Source: Uranotaenia lowii
Lineage: Eukaryota > Arthropoda > Insecta > Diptera > Culicidae
Assembly (NCBI RefSeq): GCF_029784155.1
Contig: NC_073692.1
Coordinates: 372,810,813-372,874,812, forward strand
Reading direction: 5' to 3'
Length of the DNA stretch: 64,000 nt
Shown: positions 1-12,700 of the stretch, one piece after another
Numbering within the stretch: the first letter of the stretch is position 1
Layout: each line of letters begins with the position of its first letter
Made by a program: the position numbers and the translations under genes
Notes under the pieces: generated by a model
Databases searched by the model: none
Seen by the model: only the letters and a program-made list of their open reading frames with translations
What the model was told of the DNA's origin: nothing

Positions 1-600
1 TGTTTTTTTAGAACTATTCAACAGAATAAATAAAATTGACTATAAAAACTGGATCTATCCTAATATGTTCAACAATTCCGTTCGCTTTACGGATCATTCT
101 AACAATTGCTTTTTTGTATAAATTTCTCACAAATCATTCATGAGCACTCTTTATTCTATCTACATAATTACACATTTCATGAATTACCTACTTATATACG
201 TAATCTAGGAGTTAAGTTCCGTGAATTTAACAAAAACCTCTTGTGCCTTCATGTCCGATTAAGTTTTTTTTCATATAAAAAAAACTCCTAAACGATTTGG
301 AATCAGGACAAGTTAAGAACTCAAAATCAAATTTACAATCAGCATTTGAGAATTCAGAATTCAGATTCAGAATTCAGATTCAGAACTCAGATTCAGAATT
401 CAGATTTAGAATTCAGATTCAGAATTCAGATTCAGAATTCAGAATTCAGATTTGAAATTCCAATTCAACCTTCTCTTTTAAATTTAATAAAACAATTCTT
501 GTTTTCTTATTTTTAAACTTACGCTTATGGAATTAAAGAAGAAATCATAATATTTTCAATCAAAAGTTGTTTTAACTGTTTGACAATATGGTGACATCCC
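1..600. other. AT-rich segment with a short 13-mer satellite patch
   Basis: No gene seen. Positions about 345-452 hold degenerate copies of CAGAATTCAGATT, the reverse complement of the large satellite at 7.6-10.3 kb. The 61-codon ORF at 106-291 has no recognisable content. Confidence 0.6.
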
Positions 601-648
601 TAAATTAAAAAAAAACCAAAATACTTACTAACGTCTTAGAGCCGGTCC

Positions 649-709
649 CTAAACAACGTACCGTTCCTCGGATTGACTCGGTTCCAGCAGAGTGAATGTC
701 GAATAGAGC
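649..709 (-). CDS. ATP8A: ATP8A exon 14: terminal coding exon
   Basis: Acceptor tacgatttccacag precedes 709. In the phase left by exon 13 it reads S then [19 protein letters not shown] and stops at 649-651. A donor-like GTAAGTAT begins at 628, only 20 nt past the stop, so a 3'UTR intron there would not be expected to trigger nonsense-mediated decay. Support is phase, splice signals and base composition; I recognise no family motif. Confidence 0.5.
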
Positions 710-3700
710 CTGTGGAAATCGTATTCAGCAAAATAATGAATCTCCGAAAATATTTCTCAAAAGTGGCACAGGAAGCTATCAATTGGGATCATCCCTTCAC
801 CTTTCATAAGTAAGTTAAAGCTTTCAGCAAACGTATTTAAGCTACTGATTTTGACGTCAGGATTTCCCGGGAACTCTGGAACACACGCAGGTACCCACAC
901 AGATATAGTTTTACAGCCATGTTGGTGCAACTTTCACCAAATTTGCATTTTTGCTACCGAAAAATCTTTCGCGCGCAGACATTATTACGGACATGAAGCA
1001 CAAATGTGTTAGCACAAAGTGATTGGAATTTGGATTTATTTTTTCTAGGTATAACTTAAGACGATTATGAACTAATAACAGTATCTATTCGGTTTTTATT
1101 TGACTCGTTTTAATAGACTTAAAATAATTGATTCAAAATTTTCACTTAAGAAATACTGACCTAGAGATTAAGTACTAAAGCAACAGCACGTTCATATTTC
1201 AGAACTGGAATGATGAGGGTTTTATCAACAGCTTTCAGGAGGTTTGATTTTTTTGCTAACAAACTACTGGAGCTAGTGTAGAATCCGTTTGTTGGTTGGA
1301 AATATTCAGAAATCTTTATTAATTTTGATGCTTTTTAAGGGAATTTGTACTGTTCAAAGTATTGGTAATATTTTGCTTGCAATATAGCTCAGTTGGCAAG
1401 TCAGTTGCTTCCTGTGTCGATGTCCGTTAGTTCGAGCCCAAGAGTAAACTCTGAAGTTTTATAAGTTTTTCTATAACTGACCGGCAAATGCAACGTTGAT
1501 AGAAAGTCGCGAATGCCACAAAGATGGTAAAACGAATACACGCTCATTTTTTAAAAATTATTTTCGGTTCAAAAATAACCGTTTTGAGCCTATTGCCACA
1601 ATACTATATTTATGGTTATTTTTTTCTGTTCCTGCTTAAGCATTTTTATTAACAGTAAAAAAGACAACCAAATCATTAGAATGGACGTTGATAAGCATTA
1701 CGTACAAGAAATTAAAAAAAAAATTCCGGAAACACGTAATTTTCTGAACTCTATCGGCAATCGTCAATAATTTCAAAAATCGCACAAAATTGCTCTAAAA
1801 AATACGGTTGAAAAGTAATCATTTAAGTAAATAATCAAATTTCAACCTCTTCCCGAGAAGTCATTTTATGGGTTCTCAAAGAGAAGTCATAAAATGACAT
1901 AACACGGAAGAAGGTCAAATATTATTATTTTTGAACCAAAAATGGTTATATAAGAACGAGCCTGAATGATCGAAATAAAAAAAAACATCACAAAATCTTA
2001 TCAATTACAAAATGCAACCACACCGTGCGAGTGAACGATTGAAAATTTCGCATGTACGCATTCGTATTTGTTGCCTCTAGGTATCTCGGCAGGACAAACC
2101 GAATGAAAATATTTGCGTTCTTGGAGTGTCGCCGAAGTTAACCGTTTTATTCTAAGTTCGGTGACTCAACTCTCATTTTTTTGCATGCTCTATCGATTTT
2201 TGAGAGGACGCGCTTACTGGGTATCTTCACGACCCAGTAAACATGAATCGTCAAAGAGGTAACTCAAATCGACAGAGGGAGAGGGAGAGAATCGTATCGA
2301 TCTCTCTAGCGATTTTGCATCATCTATTCGGCAGAGAGGAACACACCATACACGTGCCTTGGGTGAGTGTCACGAAATAATCTAAGACACGCCCTCCAGA
2401 GAAACACACGAACGCTATCCGAATCGTATGTTTCCCTTCGAGACGCGTGTTTGCCTGCCTGAGAAGTCGACTGCTACGATTGAAAGCACACATATAAAAC
2501 TAACACGGGAATAAAATGCGAGCATACCGTACGAGTATACGATTCGTACTGATTTCGTATGTATGCATTCGTATTCGTTGAGGTGTCTCGGCAGGACAAA
2601 ACGAATGAGAATATATTTGCTTTCTTGGAGTGTCGCCGAAATTAACCGTTTTATTCTAAGTTCGGTGACTTAACTCTCAATTTTTTGCATGCTCTGTCGA
2701 TTTCTGAGAGGACGCGCTTACTGGGGACACGTGCGGTGCAGAATAAGGGCCAGTAACCCAGTAAACATGAATCGGCAGAGAGGTAACTCAAATCGCCGGA
2801 GGGATCGTAACGATCTCTCTGGCAATTTTGCATCATCACATCGGCAAAGAGGAACACACCATACGCGTGCCTTGAGTGAGTTCCACAAAATAATCTAAGA
2901 CACGCCCTCCAGAGAAACACACGAAAACAACCCGAATCGTGTTTGTATGTTTCCCTTCGAGACGCGTGTTTGCCTGCCTGAGAAGTCGACTGCACCGTAC
3001 GAGCGTACGATTCAAACTGATTTCGCATGTACGCATTAGCATTCGTTGCCTCTAGGTAGGTATCTCGGCAGGACAAACCGAATGAGAATATTTGCGTTCT
3101 TGGAGTGTCGCCGAAATTAACCGTTTTATTCTAAGTTCGGTGACTCAACTCTCAATTTTTTACATGCTCTGTCGATTTTTGAGAGGACGCGCTTACTGGG
3201 AAGTAGGCGAGGACAGCGCGGTGAGGTTCAGTGAGTTCCCGGCAAACATTATTGTAGCTGTATTCCTATCTTATCAGTGTTCCAAAGTGGAGGCCATATA
3301 CATACATAAACTTCTCTTCTTTCTAAAGCGGGCCATAGACTACACAAATGGCCTGTACAAATTCGATGATTCCACGACGATTGTTTGATCTATGCTCGCC
3401 CACACACTATACAAACATTTTTCACGCGAACACAAACGATTGCTGGCGAAAACAGCAACAGCAACAAAAACAACCATCTCCACCCCGGCTGGGAGGATGG
3501 TTTGTACAAAATATTTCGATCCCGACCGATTTTACTCCAACCGTTTGGGCGCTCATTCAAGCAGTGCCACACACTAAGCAAATCGTGTTCACAGCGACAA
3601 AATTTCATCGAATTTCATCTCATTTGTACAAATGTTGTGTAGTCTGTGGCCCGCTTAAAGTCGCGAATGCCATAATGATGGTAAAACGACTATAATCGAA

Positions 3701-6700
3701 ACAAAAAAAAAATGTGGCCCGCTTAAAGCGATGAAAACTACACCAATTAAGCGAGCCATAGACTACACAAATGGCTTAAGCAAATTCAATGATTCAACGA
3801 CGATTGTTTGATTCTACACTCGCCCACACACGATACAAACATATTTCACGCGAACACAAACGATTGCTGGCGGAAACAGCAACAACAAAAACCCTCTCCA
3901 CCCCGGCTGGGGCTGAGTAAAAGGCCTGAGTTTTGTACAAGCAGCACCATACACCATGCCACAGAGGGTTGTTTGTACAAAAAATTTCGATCCCGATCGA
4001 TTTCACTCAAACGGTTTGTGCGGTCATTCAAGCAGTGCCAATTTCATCGCATTGGTACAAATGTGGTGTAGTCTGTGGCCCGCTTTAGGCGTTATCCGAC
4101 ACCGCAAGAGAGCGCAAGATTTTGTTCTCAAAGTCTTCAAATCGATGCCAGCGACAATATTTTCCGGTTCTCTCATTGGTCAATATTATTCAACCCGCAT
4201 ATGATTTTTAGCCATCTGGTTGCACTGCTGGTTGCAGAGAGGACCAGACGATGATTTTCTCACTTGAAGCCCACGCGAGAGATAAAAATGAGCAAATTCA
4301 TTTAAAAATTTACAAACATGTCGGACTTTCTATCAAATCCGATTTAAACCGACTTCAGACGACTGTTCATGCGATATTTTTTACTATTGAGTTGGATTTG
4401 CGATTCGCAATACATTTGATAACGACTTAAGATATTATTTCTAATACAATTTCACGGTTGCTCGGTTTGTTGGTAAATGAACTTCACGAATTCTGCAGTT
4501 TCAAAATCAAAATGGCGGAATCAGGAATTTGCGATAACGCTACATCTCCTATATATTTATACACGTACCTTGGAGACGACATTTATTTTGAGTGGGCTTT
4601 GCTTAGAGTGTGCACAGCCAACATATAAAGAACAACACAAATTATAAAATACACCATTAGTCGAAAAACGCAGTCGACGATTCTTGGAGTATTGGTCCTC
4701 TGGAAGCAGAAACCGACAGGCTCGCTCCATCAATTAGTCGCTACCAAAGACTTTTCCGAGCAGGACATCTCTTGCAATTTTACATTCGGAAGCACGAAGG
4801 TTATATGGCGGATAGATTTACCGCAATTATCATGCCTCGGCTGACTAACGTTTTTTCTTTTACATTTTGGGGGGTTTTTTGGCAAGGACCAATGTGATCC
4901 ATAAAGCCAAACGTTTTTTCTATCCGACTGGACCAGTGTTCCGCAAACTTTATAACCCTTTGGTGACAAATTTTAGCCGTGACGGTGACTCCAATACCAA
5001 TTAGAGCTAACTTTATGCCGAAAATGTGCCAAACGTGCAATGCGTCAAAGATGACATGATTGCTTTGTGACCACTGGCACAAAGACCCGAACACATGCAG
5101 TTGATGCATTACTGCTACATACAAGCATTCAAGCAAAAGAAGATTTTTTTTGCAGGAGTTTTCAGCCTATTGGATGATCCATTCCAGAAATAGGAAAAAA
5201 TGCCGACGGACAGTGAGTATCGAACGTAGAACATATATCTTAATTCGTTTGGGCAGTTGCACCACTTTGCCATGTGTACAACCTGTGTCAATTGGAGAAC
5301 GCGGGATAATTGCCATAATTAGATTTGCGAGAATTCATCCGTTATCTGATCGTTTGAGTATAAGAATTTTTTTTTTCTTTAAATAAACGATTCCACGAGT
5401 GTCATTTTTACTAGCTTGGATTTCCATTTTGTTTCTTATGTTGGAAGGTCACAGATTTGGTAAATGTTAAATTTTTATCCGAGAAAACACACCTACCTTC
5501 AAAGAGGAAGACAAAAAACTAAAACGGATTCTACCAAGCTCCAATTCTGGTGTCAATTATAGATTCAGGTAAAACAAAGTATTCTAAATTTCATGAGACA
5601 AAGTTTGATTCCTCCTGTATTGCACATGAGATTTGTTAATATAGTTTCTAAATTTAATTTGCATCGAATTTGTTAAAACCAATCCACCATATCACAAAGC
5701 TGGGTACAAACTATTATTTCCCTATGTTGACCGATCTTTCTAGCAAGACACTGCTTTTAGAGATGACTTGGGCGGATTCGTTGCGCGTTAGCTTGAACAT
5801 ATATTGATTGAGAAAGGTAGGTAATCGTCCTACAGCCTCATAGAGAAGACGGATAAGCAATATTTAAAAAAAATCCTAAGCAATAAGTTAAACTTAAAAC
5901 TACCTAACTGTTACGATGCTTCAACAAAACATTATCTCTTTGGAACACGATGTTGTCTTGATTAGAAATTCTGTCCTATAGCTTATCTAGGTAATTTTTT
6001 TCTCGTTAGCACTATCTCAATTTGAGCGTGTAAATGTGTGCGCATTCAATTCTCATTTGTTTTTTTTTTTTACTTTGACTACTGTCCAAAAAATTTTGGG
6101 TTTTTCGAAACCCTTTTAATCACCTATCCTCGGTTGAGCGTGTACCGCGCCATTTATATTTGTATATTTTTACAAACCATCCATATTGCTTAGCTCTTTC
6201 CCGCGCTATATCTTCTAAATGTGCAACTCGCTCACATTGATACTGTTATGGTTCCAGTTGGGCATCGGGGCCACCGAATTTCGCCGCCTCCAGGTCAGAA
6301 TTTTCACGATGCTGCTAATATTGGTCGAACGCGGGGTTTTTTAAGAGTTTTGTTTTGTTAAACCAAAACAATTGTTTTGAGTTTTGGGTGTATTTTCATT
6401 TGGTTGATCAAAAAACCGCGCGAGGGTGTGAATGAAAGTAAATAAAAGAGAAAAAAAAATAGAACACAAAAATGAAAAACAATGGAACCGGTTAATTGGG
6501 CTTGAAAATTTCCAAAAGGAGAATAGAAAAAGGAAATAAATATGGCGGTAACGAATTGCTAGAAAAAATGTTCAAAGTGAGTTTCAAAATCCGCAACAAA
6601 AAACACCCAAATTCGAAAAAAAATCGAGGGAAACACAAAATTGGCACACTTGCTAATTTTGATTTTTTTTAATAAATTGACAAATCATGAAACGGAACGG

Positions 6701-9700
6701 AACCGAAAGAAAAATTTTGAATACAAAACTTTGGCGGAAACTCGAGGGAAGCTGTGTTTGGGCGTTGCGACAAAATGCGACTTAAATATATTTTTCTCTC
6801 TTTGAGGAGGAACAGAAAAAAAAACTGTTAGTTTTGGACATATTTGATGTGTGTAATTATTGTGTGTATTTTTATCAAAACAAAAACCTTATGTTTTAAA
6901 ACTTTCCCTTGTTTGTTGGGGGATTAGTAACGTATCGATTGACCCGATTTCTAAAATAAGTATGAAGGTACAACGTTGCTGCATACAAACTTACAATAAG
7001 TTCTTCGAATTAGTCATAAATACATTTATTATGTCGGTTAGATGTAAAAATTGGAATAATAAACTTATTTTTAATTTTTTTTTCAATTTTTCCAGTATCA
7101 ACTATGAAATAGATCCGAATTCAGAACATATAAACAATGTAACAAAATATACGAAAAATTCTTCTTAATCTCTCCATTATAAACCGTTTGAACTGTGTTT
7201 TTTTAAATATTTGACGAATAAATAAAGGTGTCTACTGAAGAAGTTAAATTTCTAAATTTGTGGAGCCCTCAACCAGATGAAGTTAAATGTCATGCAGGAA
7301 TCACTAAGGCAACGGAGTCATGTCATGATTGGTGATGGGTGGATTGGGAAAATAAATCTACGAAAGACCATAGTAAGTAAATTGTACTTTAAACTACACC
7401 AAACTTCAAATATGCAAGATTTGTTAAAAACTTTTACTATGAAGAATTTTTGTGAGTGAGTGCTGATCGAGAGAAAAATTTATATTTTTTTAAAAAAGGT
7501 GCACCAAGGTCAAACTGCTATTTCATTCTTGAAAAATGTAAAGGCAAGGTTCGGAATTGTTTACTGAATATGAATTCTTAATTCTGAATCATAATTCTGA
7601 ATCTGAATTTTCCGATCCGAACATTAAATTTAGATATTCGAATTCCCGATTTGAACTTGAATTCTGAATCTGAATCCCAAAACTGGATTCTGAATCTGAA
7701 TACTGAATTCTGAATCTAAATTCTGAATCAGAATTCTGGATCTGAATTCTGAATCTGAATTCTGAATCTGAATTCTGAATCTGAATTCTGAATCTGAATT
7801 CTGAATCTGAATTCTGAATCTGAATTCTGAATCTGAATTCTGAATCTGAATTCTGAATCTGAATTCTGAATCTGAATTCGGAATCTGAAATCTGAAATCT
7901 GAATTCTGAATCTGAAATTTGAATCTGAAATTTGAATCTGAAATCTGAAATCTGAATCTGAAATCTGAATCTGAAATCTGAATCTGAAATCTGAATCTGA
8001 AATCTGAATCTGAAATCTGAAATCTGAAATCTGAATCTGAATTCTGAATCTGAATTCTGAATCTGAATTCTGAATCTGAATTCTGAATCTGAATTCTGAA
8101 TCTGAATTCTGAATCTGAATTCTGAATCTGAATTCTGAATCTGAATTCTGAATCTGAATTCTGAATCTGAATTCTGAATCTGAATTCTGAATCTGAATTC
8201 TGAATCTGAATTCTGAATGCTGAATCTGAATTCTGAATCTGAATTCTGAATCTGAATTCTGAATCTGAATTCTGAATCTGAATTCTGAATCTGAATTCTG
8301 AATCTGAATTCTGAATCTGAATTCTGAATCTGAATTCTGAATCTGAATTCTGAATCTGAATTCTGAATCTGAATTCTGAATCTGAATTCTGAATCTGAAT
8401 TCTGAATCTGAATTCTGAATCTGAATTCTGAATCTGAATTCTGAATCTGAATTCTGAATCTGAATTCTGAATCTGAATTCTGAATCTGAATTCTGAATCT
8501 GAATTCTGAATCTGAATTCTGAATCTGAATTCTGAATCTGAATTCTGAATCTGAATTCTGAATCTGAATTCTGAATCTGAATTCTGAATCTGAATTCTGA
8601 ATCTGAATTCTGAATCTGAATTCTGAATCTAAATTCTGAATCTGAATTCTGAATCTAAATTCTGAATCTGAATTCATAATTCTGAATCTGAATTCTGAAT
8701 CGGGAATTCTGAATCGGGAATTCTGAATCGAGAATTCTGAATCTGAATTCTAAATCTGAATTCTGAATCTGAATTCTGAATCTGAATTCTGAATCTGAAT
8801 TCTGAATCTGAATTCTGAATCTGAATTCTGAATCTGAATTCTGATCTGAATTCTGAATCTGAATTCTGAATCTGAATTCTGAATCTGAATTCTGAATCTG
8901 AATTCTTGAATCTGAATTCTGAATCGGGAATTCTGAATCGGGAATTCTGAATCGGGAATTCTGAATCGGGAATTCTGAATCGGGAATTCTGAATCTGAAT
9001 TCTGAATCTGAATTTACTTAATCGGGAATTCTGAAACTGAATTCTGAATCTGAATCGGGAATTCTGAATCTGAATTCTGAATCGGGAATTCTGAATCGGG
9101 AATTCTGAATCGGGAATTCTGAATCGGGAATTGTGAATCGGGAATTCTGAATCGGGAATTCTGAATCGGGAATTCCGAATCGGGAATCCTGAATCGGGAA
9201 TTCTTAATCGGGAATTATGAATCGGGAATTCCAAATCGGGAATTCTGAATCGAGAATTCTGAATCGAGAATTCTGAATCGGGAATTCTGAATCAGGAATT
9301 CTGAATCGGGAATTCTGAACCGGGAATTCTGAATCGGGAATTCTGAATCGAGAATTATGAATCGGGAATTCTGAATCTGGAATTCTGAATCGGGAATTCT
9401 GAATCGAGAATTCTGAATCGGGAATTCTGAATCGGGAATTCTGAATCGGGAATTCTGAATCGGGAATTGTGAATCTGAATTCTGAATCTGAATTCTGAAT
9501 CTGAATTCTGAATCTGAATTCTGTATCTGAATTCTGAATCTGAATTCTGAATCGGGAATTCTGAATCAGGAATTCTGAATCGGGAATTCTGAATCGGGAA
9601 TTCTGAATCGGGAATTCTGAATCGGAAATTCTGAATCGGAAATTTTGAATCGGGAATTCTGAATCGGGAATTCTGAATCGGGAATTCTGAATCTGAATTC

Positions 9701-12700
9701 TGAATCTGAATTCTGTATGTGAATTATGAATCTGAATTCTGAATCGGGAATTCTGAATCAGGAATTCTGAATCGGGAATTCCGAATCGGGAATTCCGAAT
9801 CGGGAATTCTGAATCGGGAATTCTGAATCGGGAATTCCGAATCGGGAATTCTGAATCGGGAATTCGGAATCGGGAATTCTGAATCGGGAATTCTGAATCG
9901 GAAATTCTGAATCGGGAATTCTGAATCGGGAATTCTGAATCGGAAATTCTGAATCGGGAATTCTGAATCGGGAATTCGGAGTCGGGAATTCTGAATCGGG
10001 AATTCGGAATCTGAATTCTGAATCGGGAATTCTGAATCGAGAATTCTGAATCGGGAATTCTGAATCGGAATTCTGAATCGGGAATTCTGAATCGGGAATT
10101 CTGAATCGGGAATTATGAATCGGGAATTCTGAATCGGGAATTCTGAATCGGAAATTCTGAATCGGGAATCCTGAATCGGGAATTCGGAATCGGGAATTCT
10201 GAATCGGGAATTCGGAATCGGGAATTCGGAATCGGGAATTCTGAATCGGGAATTCTGAATCGGGAATTCTGAGTGAAAAAGGGGAATTGAGAATTCCGAA
10301 TCGGAAGTTCGGAATCGGTAATTCTGATCGGGATTTCTTAGTCGGAATTTCGGAATCGGAAATTCTGAAGTGGAAATTTAAACTGAAGGTCGGGACTTTT
10401 GAATAAGGAACTTGGTTTTTAATTTCGAGTATTTCGAATTCAAAATTACGAAAAAAAAATTGAGTATACCTTGGTGAAAAATTTCGGTTTTACTTTCATG
10501 GACAATTTTCTAAAAATTTGTGGGCAACCAACTATTTTACGTGAAGTTTATAAGAAAAAAGAACTCTAAAACTAAATTTGATCGAGCACTAGTTTTGTTT
10601 TCCTTCTAGCTAAGTAGTTGGTGAATGGATTGTTGGAATGTACTTTGCTACTTAGGAAATAAACTATTAGGTATCATTGCTCTTGCACTTTCAAGGGGAA
10701 TTTGAGATCGAACTGGTGATTATTGGAACCATAAAAACCTGTATTTTTCAACCCTCGGCGAGGACGAAATTGCTAGCGTTACGTAGGTCACCGATATCCG
10801 GGGGCTCGATTTTCGATGAGATCTGTGTTTTTTTTCGTGAGCGAATCCGATGACATTTTTTTTGGTTTTTGGAAAGAAGAAATGATTATTGATCTATTTT
10901 TTCTGTCTCGTTTGAAAGGGGGAATAAATACGGGGTTTACTGACGAAGTTTTTTTCGGTGGGAAATTTATTTCTTCGAGTGAAAAACTCACATGTTTGTG
11001 GAATAAGTGCTTAGTTTGACTGTAAATAATCTTCTACTTGTTATTTGTGTTAAAAATCTGTCCAGATGTTAAATAAGACATGTCCTGTCGAAGTTAAACA
11101 AGCGCAAGAGTACAACTGATCGAACTTAGAAAAATAGTTAACATGAATTAAAATCTAAATAAAAAAAAAGTTACAAAAAGTATTACAACTTATGATAAAA
11201 CTAAGGTTTTTAGTAAACAAACATAAATAGAAGCACACAACATTACACACACAGAATCAATCATTTTTTTTAAATTTTCTATTTATTCAATTTGTCAACA
11301 TTTCGAAAAAAAAACATAAAACAACCTTTGTCGAAATCAAACGGCTCAAGCTGGCAGCGAAAACACACTGGCCGAAATCAAAGAGAAACTGCACTTCAAC
11401 ACACTCCGAGAAAAAAAATTGAGGAAAAAACCAAACAATCGAAAAGAAAAACTTACTAAAAAAATCATTAGCAACAACAACAAGTATAGCAACTTCAACA
11501 AGAAACAACAACAGAATAAACGTCAAACGTTTAACAATAATAGTAACACTAACAGGAAGGAAAACAACAACAAATTAATCAACAAACACAGTACAACAAG
11601 GAAGTCGAAATTGAGTAAAGGGGGGAAGAGGAGAAGTTTGAGTTTTGTTTTTTTTTAGTTTTTTTTTTGGGAAAGGGGAAGTCTAGCTCTAAACGGGGAA
11701 ATCATCGATTCTAATCGAAAGACGTCTGATCTAGTTTTGAAAAAAAAAGGAGTACAAAAAAGTACAATACAACTAAGGTTGGAAAATTGTTAAAACAAAA
11801 GGACACTTTTCTAGCCTACAAAAGGAACAACTAATTTAAACCGAAAAAGAAGAAACAAAACAACTTCCTACGAAATGAACTTTCTGATAAAAAATGTAAC
11901 AAACTTGTATCCGAATAACAGTTGTTTAGACCAAATCTGATTGGGAAAATCTTCGTTTGAGCGTCTCTATTTCGAACTGATCTAAGTTTTTTCTGGGGAA
12001 AGTTTCCTTTGGAGATTTTTAATGGGGGGCAAATCGAAGAGTCCTGCCTTTCCAATATTTTCTGATGGTTAATCATCAATCGAAGGAAAACACAAATATT
12101 TGTATGTGGAAATGGGATGGTACAGTTAAGGTGGTGGATTGGGGATTTTTCACAGTGAACAAAATTTAGCAAATAAATAGTGGTTTTTTTGTTTTCGATT
12201 TTCTGGAGTAGGAGAGAGGGAACATGAGCTTAGGTACAGAAACACAATTATAGTTGTGTATAGTTAGATGGATTGGATACTTACGAAGATCGCGATTCCT
12301 TGATGGGATGCGGTGCCGTCAGGTCCTGGTTTCGATTTTTGATCCTAATGGGCGAGGTACAAGAAGGCATGCGTAAATAAATTTGAAAAAATATGGAAAA
12401 ATAGCTTAATGCTTAATGACCTTAATTAAAATCTGTATGAAAAAATAATTCACTCATCGAGATAAATTTAAATTTTGTGAATATCTGTAATGTGTGTGAA
12501 CTTTCAGGTTTACAACGATGGAATTCGTTATCGAAACGGAAAAAAACCGTTACAAAATATATGAAACGCTCGAATTTCCAGTAAAGTTTTAAGAATTTGT
12601 TACTCCATTGGTTCAATTTTCCTTTAGTTGGGGTAATATTTTTTCAGGGGCGTATCCCTTGTACTGGCAATCTAACTTTCTTTTCTTTTTTTTATCATTT

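Noticed and set aside
1380..1460. tRNA gene
   Set aside because: A and B boxes are present but the cloverleaf does not close; it matches the dispersed SINE copies.
7589..9234. Two long minus-strand ORFs (362 and 186 codons) of [12 protein letters not shown] and [11 protein letters not shown] type repeats
   Set aside because: They only reflect stop-free 13- and 14-bp satellite units; no start context, domain or splice signal supports coding.
10788..11019. Opposed 67-codon ORFs
   Set aside because: Mutual antisense frames without motifs; the weak acceptor at 10822 is too poor to call an exon.
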